From the NCBI GenBank assembly GCA_948567375.1, contig OX419756.1:57204552-57268551 (forward strand): a stretch of 64,000 nucleotides of DNA, written 5' to 3'. The notes beneath the pieces are model-generated. The model saw nothing but the letters and a program-made list of their open reading frames with translations, did no database searches and had not been told where the DNA came from. Positions 1 to 12,700 of the stretch are shown here, in pieces. This stretch comes from Lunularia cruciata. Lineage: Eukaryota > Streptophyta > Marchantiopsida > Lunulariales > Lunulariaceae. Numbering within the stretch: position 1 is the first letter of the stretch; every line of letters begins with the position of its first letter. Position numbers and translations under genes: made by a program.

Positions 1-2372
1 TCGTTCTCTCCGGCTTCAAGATTGCCATTAGAGCACTCACAATCCTTTGCTTGACAGGATCCTTGTAACTCTCTACTTTGTATCCATTCTTTGTGCGCTT
101 TGAAGAGAAAGCACATCTCACCTCTTGGGTTTCTTCTACTACTTCTCCCTTCCCCAAGAACGTGGCACCTTGCTCCACGCCAGCTTCTCTTCCGAGTACT
201 AACCTCCAATCCGACTCCGTCCAACGAGCCAGATTACCTCTCTTCCCTTCTTCCTCTGGGCCATCAAGACATCTACTCTTGATTATCTCAATCATGAACC
301 CTAGAAAGCTCACATTCCAGTTCCATGCCAAGAATGTGATCCGAAGTCTGCTCAAGACTTCAATTCTTGCAATCACATCTAACCTCCGAATTGCATGATT
401 TCTCATTGCAAATTCGGAGTTCTTCTTCCCTCCTCCCATCTTTCTCTCTTCCTCATTGGGATGGGAACTATTCTTCCTACTGACTCTCGGATTAGCTCTT
501 TTGAATTCTCCTCTACATACCAATGCGTCTTTGACTCTACTTCTCTTCCCACGATCTCCTACAACACAACTTCTTAACGGCAAAGGAAAATTGCTTGTCA
601 TCGCTTTGTCTTTAGCCCAATTTTTATAGAGTCACACCTTCTTTGTCTCTCTTCAATTTGAGTTTCTACCAAGAAATCACACCTCTTGCATGGTCTTGTC
701 ATTGTCAAGTGTCCCTCATGCGTATGACCACTATTTTTGAACGGTCCTTTCTTGAATCTCTCGCCCCAAAGGAAAGTTGTTACACTATCCTCACCTTGGG
801 TTGAGCACCCCCGATATGAAGACTCCTTACTTTAGGTTGTATGCTGAGAGGGCAATTCCGAGTACTTTGCCTTATGACCCGAAGCCACGTTACATCGGGT
901 TTCATCCCAAAGACTCTTTTCTTTGCCTTCTTCGGCCATACAGGCGCAATATGACTTCTCTATACACTTCTTCTTCCAAATTTTGAAAAAAAAAATGTGG
1001 GTACCACATCATGCTTTGTTAGAGGTTTGGTAGGTATATGGTGGGTTTGCTTGGACGGATTTTAGGGTTTGGCCAAGGTGTGTGAAACTCTAAACTTGAA
1101 AATATATAAACAACTCAAACTCAAAAAATAGAGAAATTTAACAAAGCAAAGCAAAACAAACTCACTCACATTAGAAGCAAGGTACTCCAACCTAAGGCAA
1201 ATCTTCAATCTTAGCACATCAAGTTCAACCTCTCAAATTTTGGCAATGGCTCCTCTCACTTGGCTTTTGTCCATACATGCACATTTTATGAATATGCTAT
1301 CTAGAATACAATGTAATTCAAACAACCATGGACCTTTGTTTCTATCCTCCATATTTTGAAAATCACAAAATGTCTTGTAATAAGGAATCTCCATATGTGC
1401 TCTCTTCCCTCTAAAAATTTCTTTCCAAGAAACTTCTCCCTCCTTAGCTCTCAAAACTCTACAAATTTGAAGTAAATTTCTTCACTTGTCCAAATTTAAC
1501 ATAAATCTATCCACTCATCTTCCTAAACTCTCCTACAAAATTGGGACCAACAATTGGACTATAAAATCCCTTCCTTTCTCTCCTTGCAAAATTTTAATTT
1601 GGCTCCCTTCCCTCTCTTGGAGGTCCTTCCCTCTACAAAATTTCAAAATGGTCCTCCTTCTCTTCTCTCCCTCTCTTCTCTCATTATGAAATTCCAAAAT
1701 TGCACTCCTTCAAGGAAAGTAGTTCTCTGATCTCTACCTCTCATTGCAAAATGTTTACCAATTTGAAAGGCCAAAAAAATTCACCATTTCTAATGTGTGG
1801 ATTTTCTCCCTCTATAGGAATTTTAGGAGCTAAACTCCATTCATAAATCACATTTGTATTGTACATTAAATTTAAATGATAATTGCACTAGTTTTGATAG
1901 GCAATCTCTCTAGATAACCTTTTGGGAATTTCAAAGGCATCCATTCTAACTCAATTTATCAAAACGCTCATGCTTTATCAAAATCAAAAAGGTACACTCA
2001 TAAGTATGTCCATACTCAATGTTACACTATGGTACAATTGTGTCCTATATTCTCTCACACCTCTAGCTTCTATTTCACAATCAATCATGTTATAAAATTC
2101 CTCTCCTCAATTTGTGAATTGAGGATTGAAGAAGGGACAAATTGAGGAAGGGACACTTTCTTGTATGGGTGAATTGGGCAAATAAAGAAGCAAACTCCTT
2201 TATTTGCTAGTACATCCACACAAGCATACTAAATTCACATACTTGGACACCTACATGAATCAAAATTGTTTTTGAAAGTGAACCCATTCATAATAAACAA
2301 ACTTGTCTTCCTTATAAACATCCAATGCACTTCATAAGATTTGTTTACCATTTTGAAATAACCAAGTACCAT
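1..2372. other. Gene-poor left flank, nothing recognised
   Basis: No coding exon, RNA gene or terminal repeat could be recognised here. The first kilobase is rich in CT runs and the rest drifts to AT-rich sequence. Open frames are short and do not resemble any family I know. The texture is like that of old repeat sequence, but no transposon domain is readable. Confidence 0.4.
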
Positions 2373-3330
2373 TTATTCATATTTCTTGTACAAATAACCA
2401 TTAGGTGAACAATTCAAGGCAATGCAATTCTCTATCATTAATCTCCTAGTTTCTTCTCTAATTGGTTGACTACTCTCAACTCCTTCCAAGAATGAATGTG
2501 TAGAATGGTCCTCAATTATAGTGCATTCCTCCTCATGCTCCCAAGTATCATTCCTATAAAAAAAAAGTTGTGTAATATGATACAAGCTAAAATCCAACCC
2601 AACATATAGTATTTTATATTGCTTTCATTCAATTGAACACTCAGCTCTTGCAAAGAATACCAACAAGCCTTTGGTATCCCAATGCAGGGTTTGTTTAGAG
2701 CCCTAGTTTAGGCTTAATAGCAATTAAAGTTCTTCTTCTCCTAAGTTTTGGTTTGTTTAAAGGCGAGGACCAAATGACTGATTGGCACCTATCCCTCGTC
2801 TCTTATTATATTGGTTGCTTTCAAAAGAAACACATGCTCTTCTTTTGTTTTAATCTGACCAAATTTTTGAGTTTCTTAAACATGTCATGTCATGACATGA
2901 ATAGTGCATTATTATGCACAAACACATCATATATTAGGCACCAATTATTCATTACATTATTGCAGTCAAATTGAAATTTATGAACAAATGATGAATATCA
3001 ACATGTTCAATTTTTACCTCCGGTAAAGTGTATAATCCTATGCTTGTTGTCACATATCACCTGACCATTAATAGAGTAAGAATATTTTCTATTGAGGTAA
3101 AATTCCTTATCAATGGTAGGCTTTGCAACAAAGGAAATAGAGTTCTATCCAACCAACCTACACACCTGAGGAATCCTTTTTGGGCAAACACACTCAACAT
3201 CTTAGCTCTCTCTTTAATCCTTGGCCATTGTACTTCTTTTCTAAGAATGGTTAATACTGCAATGATTATCCACTTAGTAAATATTATATGCAAAATATTT
3301 GCTGAAATATTTACAAAGTACAATTATGTT
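2373..3330 (-). mobile_element. PIF/Harbinger-type transposase remnant
   Basis: The minus strand encodes a broken DDE transposase of the PIF/Harbinger (HARBI1-like) type. Between about 3323 and 3170 one frame reads a WPRIKERAK stretch followed by GFLRCVGWLDRTLFPLL. This matches the family pattern in which a GFP-x-x-x-G-x-IDGT block carries the first catalytic Asp. Just downstream, after a frame change near 3110, the strand reads DKEFYLNRKYSYSINGQ and then VICDNKHRI. This is the family's second conserved block (FYNRKGYHSINVQ followed by CD). Further downstream (2597-2373) is an open frame ending in a REETRRLMIENC stretch, which may be the C-terminal part but is too decayed to assign. Stops, frameshifts and a changed Gly in the IDGT motif mean it is dead. 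I did not find terminal inverted repeats or a target duplication, so the true element ends are unknown. Confidence 0.6.
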
Positions 3331-5379
3331 TGTAATTCTATAAAGAACAATGTCTTTGACCTCACTTCTTAACAAACCTATACTCCTTTTGAAATCTACT
3401 CCTCAAATCCTTGATTTTGAACAGTACACACTCTCTTTGAACATTTTTGTTGATGAATCATAACTTCTTATCTCTTAAATCTTCTCTTGACTTCCAAAAT
3501 CACAAATTCTTCTCTCAATCAATTCAAAAGATCATCTAGTCCTATGCTCATTTGTAATCCTCAATTTGAGAAGCTTGATTACCATAATCACAACCTCCTC
3601 TATTGTCCAAAATCATGTAATAATTTGACTTATGTCAACCAAAATTCTCCCTTTCAATAGTTGTGTCGTGTGGTAACACCCATCTTCCAGAGCTATGCTC
3701 CTAAAAAAAAATTAAAGAACCATCAACAATTAATCCTACATTCTTTAAGATGGCAAGCCTTACTACATCCTAATCTTTAGTCTTCCTTAACGGCTTATAA
3801 CACATGCTCGTTCATTTTCTTGAATTGATTCATGAATCTTTGGCTTAAAGTACAACGAGGGAGGACTCTCAAACCTCTTCGGCATACGCACTCCTTCATA
3901 AAATACAGAATATTTCTATGCTTTCTTTCCATGAACTTTTCCTGCAAACTCTGAAGAAGGTTTGATCATCACCAATATCCATCAAGATGGAATTAAAGGG
4001 TCGGGAAGGGAATATATCATAGAATTTTATACGACGCTCCCCTAGAAACCGTTGTAAAACACCTGTATTACAATGACTATATTAATACTCCATTTATCAG
4101 ATATATATTCTCTAAAGTTTCCCACACTTTTGACACCTGGACTTTACGTAAAGATAAGAGCTCTGTTATTCCGTTGGCCACAAAACTGTCAGTTCAGGTT
4201 CCCCACGAAATGACGACATTCTGCAGTTCTTTGCTTTGGAAGTAACTCCAGTTTGCACTCGGGAGATGCGCAACTTAAGTTGAGTTTGGAAATGTACAAA
4301 TTTATCTTGCATGTGCTTCATCAGGAGTGTGCAACATAAACTTCTACCCCGTTACTTCGTGAAGAGATGGTTAGACGTTAGATAAAGAAATAAGAAAGGG
4401 GTCAAGAGAAGGTTAGTCGGTACAAAGACGAGCAAGGAAGAAGAACCTATGGAGTCACGAAGCGACCCGTACTATATTGTATTCACACATCTACTCTGCT
4501 TCCAACTCCCTGCGGTCATCTGTCTCTCGGGAAACTGGAAAAAGTACACTACAATGCAGGGGTATTGACGACGTGGTGACCTTATGACGTGTGTAGCGCC
4601 ATTGTTATTTTGTCTTACAATTTCAATCCTTTCTACAGTTTGTTTTCTCTGATGGAGGATTACACTCGATCGAGAGAGCTCAAGAAGTTTCAACCACCAA
4701 ATGTAAAGAGAAGAATCACAAAGTATGAGAGGGTCGAGCGGTGATGTGAGTCTAGTCTACAGTGAAATAAACAGCGTCATTCTATGTGCTGCTTCGATCC
4801 GACAGTTCTGCAAGATTAACGAGGAGTACTACGGGAACTAGGCAGACGCATCAGCCAAGAGAGACTGACAGAATACGACAGTAAGAACATCGGAGAAAAG
4901 TTTCTTCACGTCGTTCATAATAAAAGACCCCTCAGTCTCATTCTGCAGATTAACATAAACATGCTGTCGTTTCACTCCACTCTTCAGACAAGAACTGGTA
5001 GAGGCTACACTGAAAGGCACATAATCTCACAGCAACTAGGACGATTAAAAAACTGCCACTTTGTCCGGTGAACGAGTAGAATTGTGTCAGCCAACCAATA
5101 TATAAACAATATTCCAGACTTTGCGTACCCGTGACAATTGTTTGAGCCCAATTGTCATCCAAACAGACTCGGGTGCAAAGCACACGACTAACACACGACG
5201 TATCTAGAATGTATAACTCCGGCGCACCTAAATGTCAGAGACCTTCGACTCGAGGCAGTTTTGCCAGCCAAACTTGCTTGAAACTGGAGTTGACATCATT
5301 TTCGGTAGTTCAGACTAGGCCCCAACAGGCACCCACTTACAAGGGCCTGTCGTTACTAGCGCATACTAGGTTTGCGTAG
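3331..5379. other. Intergenic, nothing recognised
   Basis: There is no supported gene. Base composition changes near 4.0 kb from AT-rich repeat-like sequence to more balanced sequence, which marks the start of the gene-bearing part of the window. Open frames on both strands here are short and look like chance. Confidence 0.35.
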
Positions 5380-5601
5380 AGAGCCCATTAGCTTGGTTTG
5401 ATGATGCGACATTCCCTATCTACAACCACCCTATGTCCTCAAAAGCATCAGCAACAGTATCCCTGTCCAAGACTGGAGCGACATCCACCGGCCATGAATC
5501 TTCTATTGCAAAGAAAGCGGCTCTTGCAAAGCCCCGACCCAACTTTATCAAGAGAGGCCCCTCCCACCTTGCTACTACCACCAACAGCCACTCTTTCACA
5601 T
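5380..5601 (+). CDS. Possible isolated exon of an unrecognised protein
   Basis: A plus-strand frame is open from an acceptor-like TAG at 5377-5379 to a strong donor (CAT then GTAAGT) at 5602. It would encode about 73 residues beginning SPLAWFDDATFPIYNHPM and continuing into a Ser/Thr/Lys-rich stretch. A methionine at 5433 could instead be a start. I do not recognise the protein, and no flanking exon could be joined convincingly on either side. The frame stays open to 5732. It lies downstream of the kinase gene, in the opposite orientation, so it would belong to a separate gene converging on it. A chance frame remains quite possible. Confidence 0.2.
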
Positions 5602-5732
5602 GTAAGTACACTCCTAGATCTCCAGATCCAGAGTATAATCTCAAATGTATCCACTACAAAATCTATCAAAAAGGTGGTGATTCTGCTATGACAAACAATG
5701 ATACACACATCTCCCAGCAGAATATCTTATAG

Positions 5733-6342
5733 GTAGGCTACTAGGAGCTAGACAACAGGCTGACAAATATTGCACCAAGATTACTACTCTAAACGAAAAC
5801 AGGGTGCGCAATACAAGAATTCAACAGCAAAGCAGAACCACAAAGTTCTTCATCTCAACCCACCAGGTGTCCTACTCCTGGCTCAAACTTCCTGGATTCA
5901 ATGTAAAACATCAAAGTGAAGCTTCTGTGGTGCCGCAGTTGGAAACGAAGGGGCGTTGGGGGCCTCACAATATACAGCCTCCATATATCCAAATACTGGC
6001 CAAAATACAGGCTCGCATACCAAATGGAAACCAATTATATTCCGCGTATCATCCCGGTACCATGGCATGGTGTCTCTTAGCTGCCAACAATACCTTGATC
6101 TCCAAAAACAGACTTATTGCCTTAGAGCTTTTGTATGATGTGACTCACAACCTCAGCCAACCATAACTATAATACTACTGCCTTAAATTACATAGCAGGT
6201 TAGCAGCTTCCACAAATGTCGTCATTCCAGTAGAATGCCATAGCCAGGTGCTGTGCTTCTTGATCCGACACCGAACAGCAAGCCGACGATATTGGACTGT
6301 GTATATGAATACAATTTTCAGAGAATAAAAAACTATGTTCCT
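5733..6342. other. 3' flank of the kinase gene
   Basis: This is non-coding or unassigned sequence between the possible exon and the kinase stop codon. A 120-codon plus-strand frame (5804-6166) is present but carries no recognisable domain and no convincing splice context. Part of the interval is presumably the 3' untranslated region of the kinase. Confidence 0.3.
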
Positions 6343-8813
6343 CTATGCGGCTCTGTTAACAAGTTGTCTTGGAGACTTCGCATAAGAAGCAACCTGTGAA
6401 CCCCCACTGCTCGGTCTTCCTCCATTTCGCATCGGATGGTTGTACTGTGGGTAATGGAAACCGTTCCCGTGATTCCCGTTTCCGTTTCCGTTTCCGTAAG
6501 ATTTATGAGATGACCGACCCAACGACGGTTGCATATGCTGGTGGGACGAAGTGCCTGCAGCCATGTCTTTAAGGTCTAGCAAGGGCCTCAGAGTGTCGAC
6601 CACATCCCCCATCTGAGGTCTCGATTTTGGATCCCTGCTTAGACAGTGATGAGCAAGAATCGCCGCCTTTTGTAAACCTCTTACACTATACTGGCCATCC
6701 AGACGAGGATCTATTAGACGAAACAATTTCCGTTTCTCTCCCAAATAGGGTCTTGCCCATTCGACCAAATTCTGCTCACCACTTGGCCTGTTCTTGTCCA
6801 TCGACTTCCGACCAGTCAACATCTCCAGAAGAACGACACCGAAGGAGTAGACATCACTCCTCGGAGTGAGATGGCCTGTCATGACATATTCCGGGGCAGC
6901 ATAGCCATAAGTCCCCATCACGCGCGTGGATACATGTGTCTTGTCTCCTTCAGGACCATCTTTTGCAAGACCGAAATCAGACAGCTTCGCCGTGTAGTCC
7001 TACATGAAACCCCGGGAAAAAGAGCGTATAGGTTGTCAATCTTCATGCTAATGTGGCGTTAGCCCATAAATAACAAGCAATTTGAGACTCTAGTATGAAA
7101 ACCAACTCAGTGAGGAACTCTGCTGGAGCAAACAAGGACCGAAAAAGTTGACACGTCAAGTGCTGCGTTGTCTAAAGCACAAGAGAATGGTGAAGAATCA
7201 ACAAAAACTTCATATGCAAGAAACGTCCCGTTTCTTGGAGGACAGACATGCCAACAAAAATTAAGAGGGGAAGACATACGGAGTCCAAGAGAATGTTAGA
7301 TGTCTTGAAGTCACGATAAATGACATGCTTTTCATGTTTCTCTGCTCCCTCATGTAGAAAGGCCAAGCCCTTGGCTGCTCCAAAAGCAATCTTCATTCTT
7401 ACTGCCCAAGGTAAAGGTAATGCTCCTTCTGCGGAAAAGACAACCATCAGAAAAGACGAAGCGTCCTACATCCGAATTGGACCAAGGACTCCGCTGCGGC
7501 CAGGTGAAGAGTACGCGAAGACACTAGTCCTCTCGCTCCCACAAGGATTTGTACACTTGAGAATGGGAATGAACGGTTCTGAAAGTAAAGATTGAAGTTT
7601 AGGTCTGTTGGTGTTACTCCTTTCCACAAACACTGCCATGCAAGTCCCTTGCTGAATCATAACTTCAGGTGTTTAGCTGAGTGTACCATTCCAGTTGACT
7701 CATATGCTGCATCTATCGTAAGTTGGTAACCTCAACCCGCAACTAATTCGATATAAACCAACTACATGCACCATCAAAACGATTGAAGTGAAGACGCGAG
7801 TTAAAGGCACATTAAGGACCTCTCTGCTCTTTAACAGGCCAGCAAATCAGCTTCCGTTTCCGTCCAGTTCCTGCGAGTAGGAACGCCCGCTGACATTACT
7901 CGCGCGACCACGATAAACGGGTGTCTTTGCTCAAAATTTCGGCGCGTTGAAAAGGTGATGTGTGGACTTTACATGTCAAGGCCAAGCAGAGCCTGCTAAA
8001 GGATGGGGGAGCTACTCAAAACAGGCTAGCTTAGAACGCTACGGAACAGGTGGCCTCAGCGCCTTCAACATTACAAAGGCAGCATGGTCATGTCCTAAAA
8101 GAAATCAAATCATCCAAATGAACAACATTCTTTAAGGTCACTTTTCAGTATCGAAAACTTACTCCTGAAGAGGTGGTTTTCCAGGCTTCCCCTTGGCATG
8201 AACTCATACACAAGGAGTCGTTGATCATCCTCGCAGCAGTAGCCAATCAACTTCACTAAATTCGGGTGATGCAACTGTCCTAGAAAGTTCACCTCCGCCT
8301 GTCATCACCACGGGCAAGGGTAAGTGCGATATGGAAAAACTAATGCATATGCTTCTTTTCTCCCTTTGATTATGTCGTCTACAGACTCTAGACTCGGCGA
8401 TAACACAACAACAACTATTCGAACTAGACTCCAGCTATAGCCTCGAGGAAAAGTAAATGATTTACGAATTTCTATAAGTTCAAACAACGGGTAGCACCCA
8501 TACCAGCCACTCCTTGTGTCCTTGAAGGCCTTCTTGATTGAGCTGCTTCACGGCTACCACCAAACCTGTCCCCGGCTTAACTGCCCCAGTGCCATTCTCA
8601 TCTATCCAACCTTTAAACACACACCCAAATCCCCCCTCCCCTAAAAGACTGTCTGGTCGAAAATTACGAGTGGCTGCTTTTAGCTCCTGGTATGTGAACA
8701 CACGGAGATGCTGTCCTCGAACCGAATCCTCGACCGGCGGCAGAGCAATCTTCTGGGATGAAGCCGGATTGGGCGTCCCGCTTGGTGACTCATGCCTCAG
8801 GCCTGTCAAATCA
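6343..8813 (-). CDS. Receptor-like cytoplasmic kinase, RLCK VII (PBL34/35/36-like); N-terminal exon not found
   Basis: A Ser/Thr kinase of the RLCK-VII family, cytoplasmic kinases that act under cell-surface immune and growth receptors at the plasma membrane. Four exons are joined in phase on the minus strand: about 8813-8504, 8298-8163, 7428-7280 and 6999-6343 (stop TAG). In order they show the glycine loop ([12 protein letters not shown]), the ATP-binding lysine (VAVKQL), the catalytic loop ([14 protein letters not shown]), DFG (LSDFGLAKD) and the activation segment ending in [12 protein letters not shown]. The insert [10 protein letters not shown] and the [18 protein letters not shown] block closely match Arabidopsis PBL34, PBL35 and PBL36. 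The tail is low complexity, with alternating Gly-Asn repeats. The first listed exon has no in-frame ATG; it probably starts at the acceptor before residues [11 protein letters not shown]. At least one upstream exon, expected to carry the membrane-anchoring N-terminus, is therefore missing from this call. Confidence 0.9.
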
Positions 8814-10860
8814 CTGAAGTTACTTCACTCGTTCTTACCGTCTTTTCGAGCTTACCCTCTTTAACAGTAGACCATGATAACAACAGTATCGTTTGTTACG
8901 TCTTGATCAAAGCACATGAAGTGAAGCGACGGCTTGGAGCTTGTTGTCTTCAATGCGATTTTAGAAAAGAGAAATAAAAGATTAAAAAACAAGACACGCG
9001 AGGACAGAGCAAGTACCAGCTGCTCTGTTCTCTGCCATACAGTTTTGCTTATCGGACTGATCCATAAGTTCCGGTGGAAGAAGCACCTTACTCTATCTTT
9101 CAAACTGTGAGGTAGAATGAGACATACTAAGAGGAGGTCGCTCGGGCGGCAAAGAAGTCAACCACTGGCATCTCATCGGCACTAAGCTGGCGCAAGACGC
9201 TAATGGACATCGTCGTGCAAAGCATGAGGAGAAGGAGGGGAAAAAGACGACTGGATTAGAGGACATCAATACCAGAATCGTCATCGGTCAAAATGTCAGA
9301 CTTGGCTCCTGGCTTGGCCCAGCAATTTCCCATAACAGCCCGCTCCAAAGCTTGCCAGCATGTACACATCCTTCCAAAACACCCGGTGCTCCCCCCTACA
9401 TCTTTCTCACGAGCCTCCATTCATACGAGCCTTAGCACTGACCCATGGCCACTGCTCCACCCCCAACCACTGTTCCACTCATCTGTCACTCGGGTTTCTT
9501 CACACACGCCCTCATAAAATCGAAGGAAACTAAACCAAACCGCGGAGCGAAAACCACCACTCCTTAATCTGTCTTCCCAGACTCCCTTTTGAACACCCTT
9601 CGTTTCTTTTCTTCGTCTTGCCCTGCTGTTTTCAAGCCCTGAGGCCTTCGTTCTTTCTGGTTCTATCGGAAGTCGCGTCGATTTCTAGACTCCGAGTTTT
9701 GTTGTTGTTCTTCTCCCTTGGACTGGCTTCTCCTCTCACTTCTCTCTGAGAGAGAGACTCATATGTACCGGCTACCTACCTCCTGCTGCAAGTGGAGCAG
9801 TGAGTGAGCGCTGATGGATGAATGAACGATAGACACGAGGAAAGGAAAGGAAGGCAAGGAACTCCAAGAAAGCATAAAAGCAAGCCAGTCTTGACTCGGC
9901 GGGCAGTCTCCTGTCCGTCTGTCTATCTGTCACCCTCTCCCAACAAGTAAAGCCCGTCTTCAACACCAAAAGACCCGCTACAACAAATTTTCAAGCTCGC
10001 TCTCAAGGTTGGCAAGCAAACCGGCTCCCAAAGTTTCCCGACTCCCCTCTATGATGACGAAGAGGAAGCAAGACACCACCACACTAGAGGAAAGCACACG
10101 ATGCAAGCAAGCACGCACGCGAGAACTGCGAGTTGATCAGTGGCATACAAAACTCACTGCAGCAGCTGTATACGATGCCTGCCTGCTTTCTTCCTTCCTT
10201 CGCCTGGTCGAACGGGCATTGCTTCTACAACGAATGACAGAAGGCACATAGTTTGGAACGAAGTGACCGACCCCCAATCACTCTCTGTTCTCTGCGTGTC
10301 TGCCAGTACTCCAACAGCAACAACAACAACATCAAAACGATGAAACTCTTCCCCACTCCTGCCAGCCAACCTCGGACTTCAGGTAAAAAACTACTGTACA
10401 ACACCTTTCTACCCATTCTCTCTGGAGCTACCCTCCAGGGGAATCTTTCAGCGCTGCCGTCCGATATTCTTATCCAACGGTGCACCCCAGGCAGAAACTT
10501 AGCATATGCCGGAAAGTAGACTGTCCTTACCCAAGGGTTCGGTCATCGGCAGCGGGGGAACGGACGGGCAGGCAGGCAGGCAGGAAAGGGTCCAAGCTCA
10601 ATGGTACGCAGACCCAACGAACAGAGTCACCAGAGGGAGGGAAATGGAGCGGGTAGGTGCTGGTCCTGACGGACAAATGGTCGGCACGCACGGTTCGTCG
10701 CTCGGCCCTTGATCGCGAGCTCGCTTTCTTTGCTTCGCGGGTGAAGACACGATGACATGTTCCGGACGTAAAAGTCCTGTACCCCATCCTGTGCCGAGCC
10801 ATCGCCATGCCATCACATCGAGCTCTTGCCATGACCATGCGCACTCTAACAGGTTCTTGT
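8814..10860. other. Kinase upstream region (leader, promoter, unassigned first exon)
   Basis: Balanced-GC sequence upstream of the first identified kinase exon. It should hold the kinase 5' leader, the missing N-terminal exon and the promoter, but I could not place any of them. Runs of CT and GGCA repeats (about 10560-10585) occur. Several 60-100 codon frames exist on both strands and none has a recognisable domain. Confidence 0.35.
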
Positions 10861-11548
10861 ATCGAGCTCTATTTGCTAAGCTCAGCCATGGATTATATTA
10901 TATTGGAGTGAGCAATAGTCTTTGTCTGCATTTGTGGTTTATTTTACCATTTTGTGTAAGAACTCTTCATGTCAGTCAAACTTTCGAAGATAAGATTAAG
11001 AATAAAATAAAACCTTTTCCTATCATCCTCGATATAGCTGTTGTACTTCCAAAATCCAAAACTAACCAGAGATTTTAACTTACTGTAGTTAGTTAGTTCT
11101 GCTGACTTCTTCTTTGGTTTGATTTCGGCTGAGCACTTCTTTCAGCAGACTGTTTTATGTCTCATTCAAATTTTACATGTGAATCTGAGGGATATGATTT
11201 ATGATGCATATCTTCTTGGCATATATGGCGGCCTGCCCTGAATGGGCATACGGTTGTTGATGAAGCGAGGAATTTTTTTAATACAATTTATGTTTTTGTT
11301 TTAGTAGCAGCCAACTTACCTCCAAATGTTCTACTTTAAAATGTTTGTATGTTTATTTATCGTATAGATGATACCACAAGATAGATATTAGACATCTCTG
11401 GTGAAAGAGTGCTTTATTATATACGTACAAGCTTCTTGTTTGATCTATATAGCTATGTAATAAAAATTTTAAAATTTGATTTTTATAATATGAGACACTT
11501 ATGTAAATAAAACTATGCAAGTGAGGATACCTATCCATATTCAGAGCC

Positions 11549-11610
<62 letters not shown>

Positions 11611-12700
11611 TTAAAAACAAAAATTGCATCATACTTGCTGTCACAAATAGTGTTGCCCTACACTGGGACAGATGTATACATAAAACGGGAAGAAAAAACA
11701 CGTACACAAATCTCCTGTAATCCTATTTAAAAGATATGCGTATAAAAGTTGAAAGTGTGCAATTATCAGGTAGTTATCAGTTTGAAAGCTATACTTTGAC
11801 TTTTGGTTTCGTTTTTTGTATTTATTGTAACATGTCATATGGTTTCCAAACTATAATTAGTTTCTTATTAGGTAAAATAAACTTATTTTATTAGATTTCA
11901 CAATATAATACTTTCACTTATTTAATTTATAGTGATAGAGTAACATATTACACAATTTAGATATATTCATAGCTTTAAATTACCCACAGAGCCATTTCAA
12001 GATTATTCAAATGAAAACAATACCTAGGTTTGAAGAAGCCACCATCTTTGTTTAAAATAATGTCCACTTTAGAACATTAGAAATATGCATTAAGATAAAT
12101 TCTAAGAAAACAAAATATTATTCAAGTAAAATTTATAAAAGTTAAAAATTTGGTGAGAAATTTCTTTTAAAGAAAATGTTGTTTCTTGTTACATGAAGAA
12201 ATTATAATGAAATTTTGGGTTGCAGCAGTTAATCAATTTTAAATTAGCTTAATGATCTATGTCTTTTCCTGGTGTATACCTCATATGCAGTAAAGAATAT
12301 ACAAATGCATGTTTGTAATCCAAGGTCGGGAAGCTCTTCACCTTCCGAACGCTTTAAGGGCTTGGCACAGTATTATGCAGCATTGGATCCCACGCACGCA
12401 GGATATTTCACAATGAGTTATTTTGTACTCATAGTTCTTGGTAAAATAGTCTTCCCTTCATCTACATATTGAAACAACATTCGATATCTGAATACGTAAT
12501 GTTCATCTCTGAGTTTTACTTATCAATTCCTAATGTATCAACAACTGAATCTAAATAATTGATTGCAGATGAAATGCATATTCAGGTGTGTTCCAGGACT
12601 ATTTGATTGCCTCTTTTAAATTACAATTCCTGCCTCTCCCATATATCACGAGGCATAGGTCGGAAGATTTTACCACAATCTACACCATCTGAAATTTAGA
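10861..12700. other. AT-rich intergenic block with a TA microsatellite
   Basis: Composition shifts sharply to AT-rich between about 10.86 and 12.7 kb and then recovers. The block is likely repeat-derived. No transposon domain or terminal repeat is readable. Confidence 0.35.
11552..11606. repeat. (TA)n microsatellite
   Basis: About 27 uninterrupted TA units. The short frames that read Ile-Tyr repeats across it are artefacts of the repeat. Confidence 0.97.

Noticed and set aside
8480-8503. Extension of kinase exon 1 past 8504 as an uninterrupted frame
   Set aside because: The frame runs on for a few codons, but the GTATGG donor and the conserved continuation AEVNFLGQL at 8298 show that an intron starts at 8503.
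9432-9446. Minus-strand ATGGGTCAGTGC, which could encode a myristoylation start (Met-Gly-Gln-Cys) for the kinase
   Set aside because: The next codon is TAA and there is no donor before it, so it cannot be the missing kinase exon.
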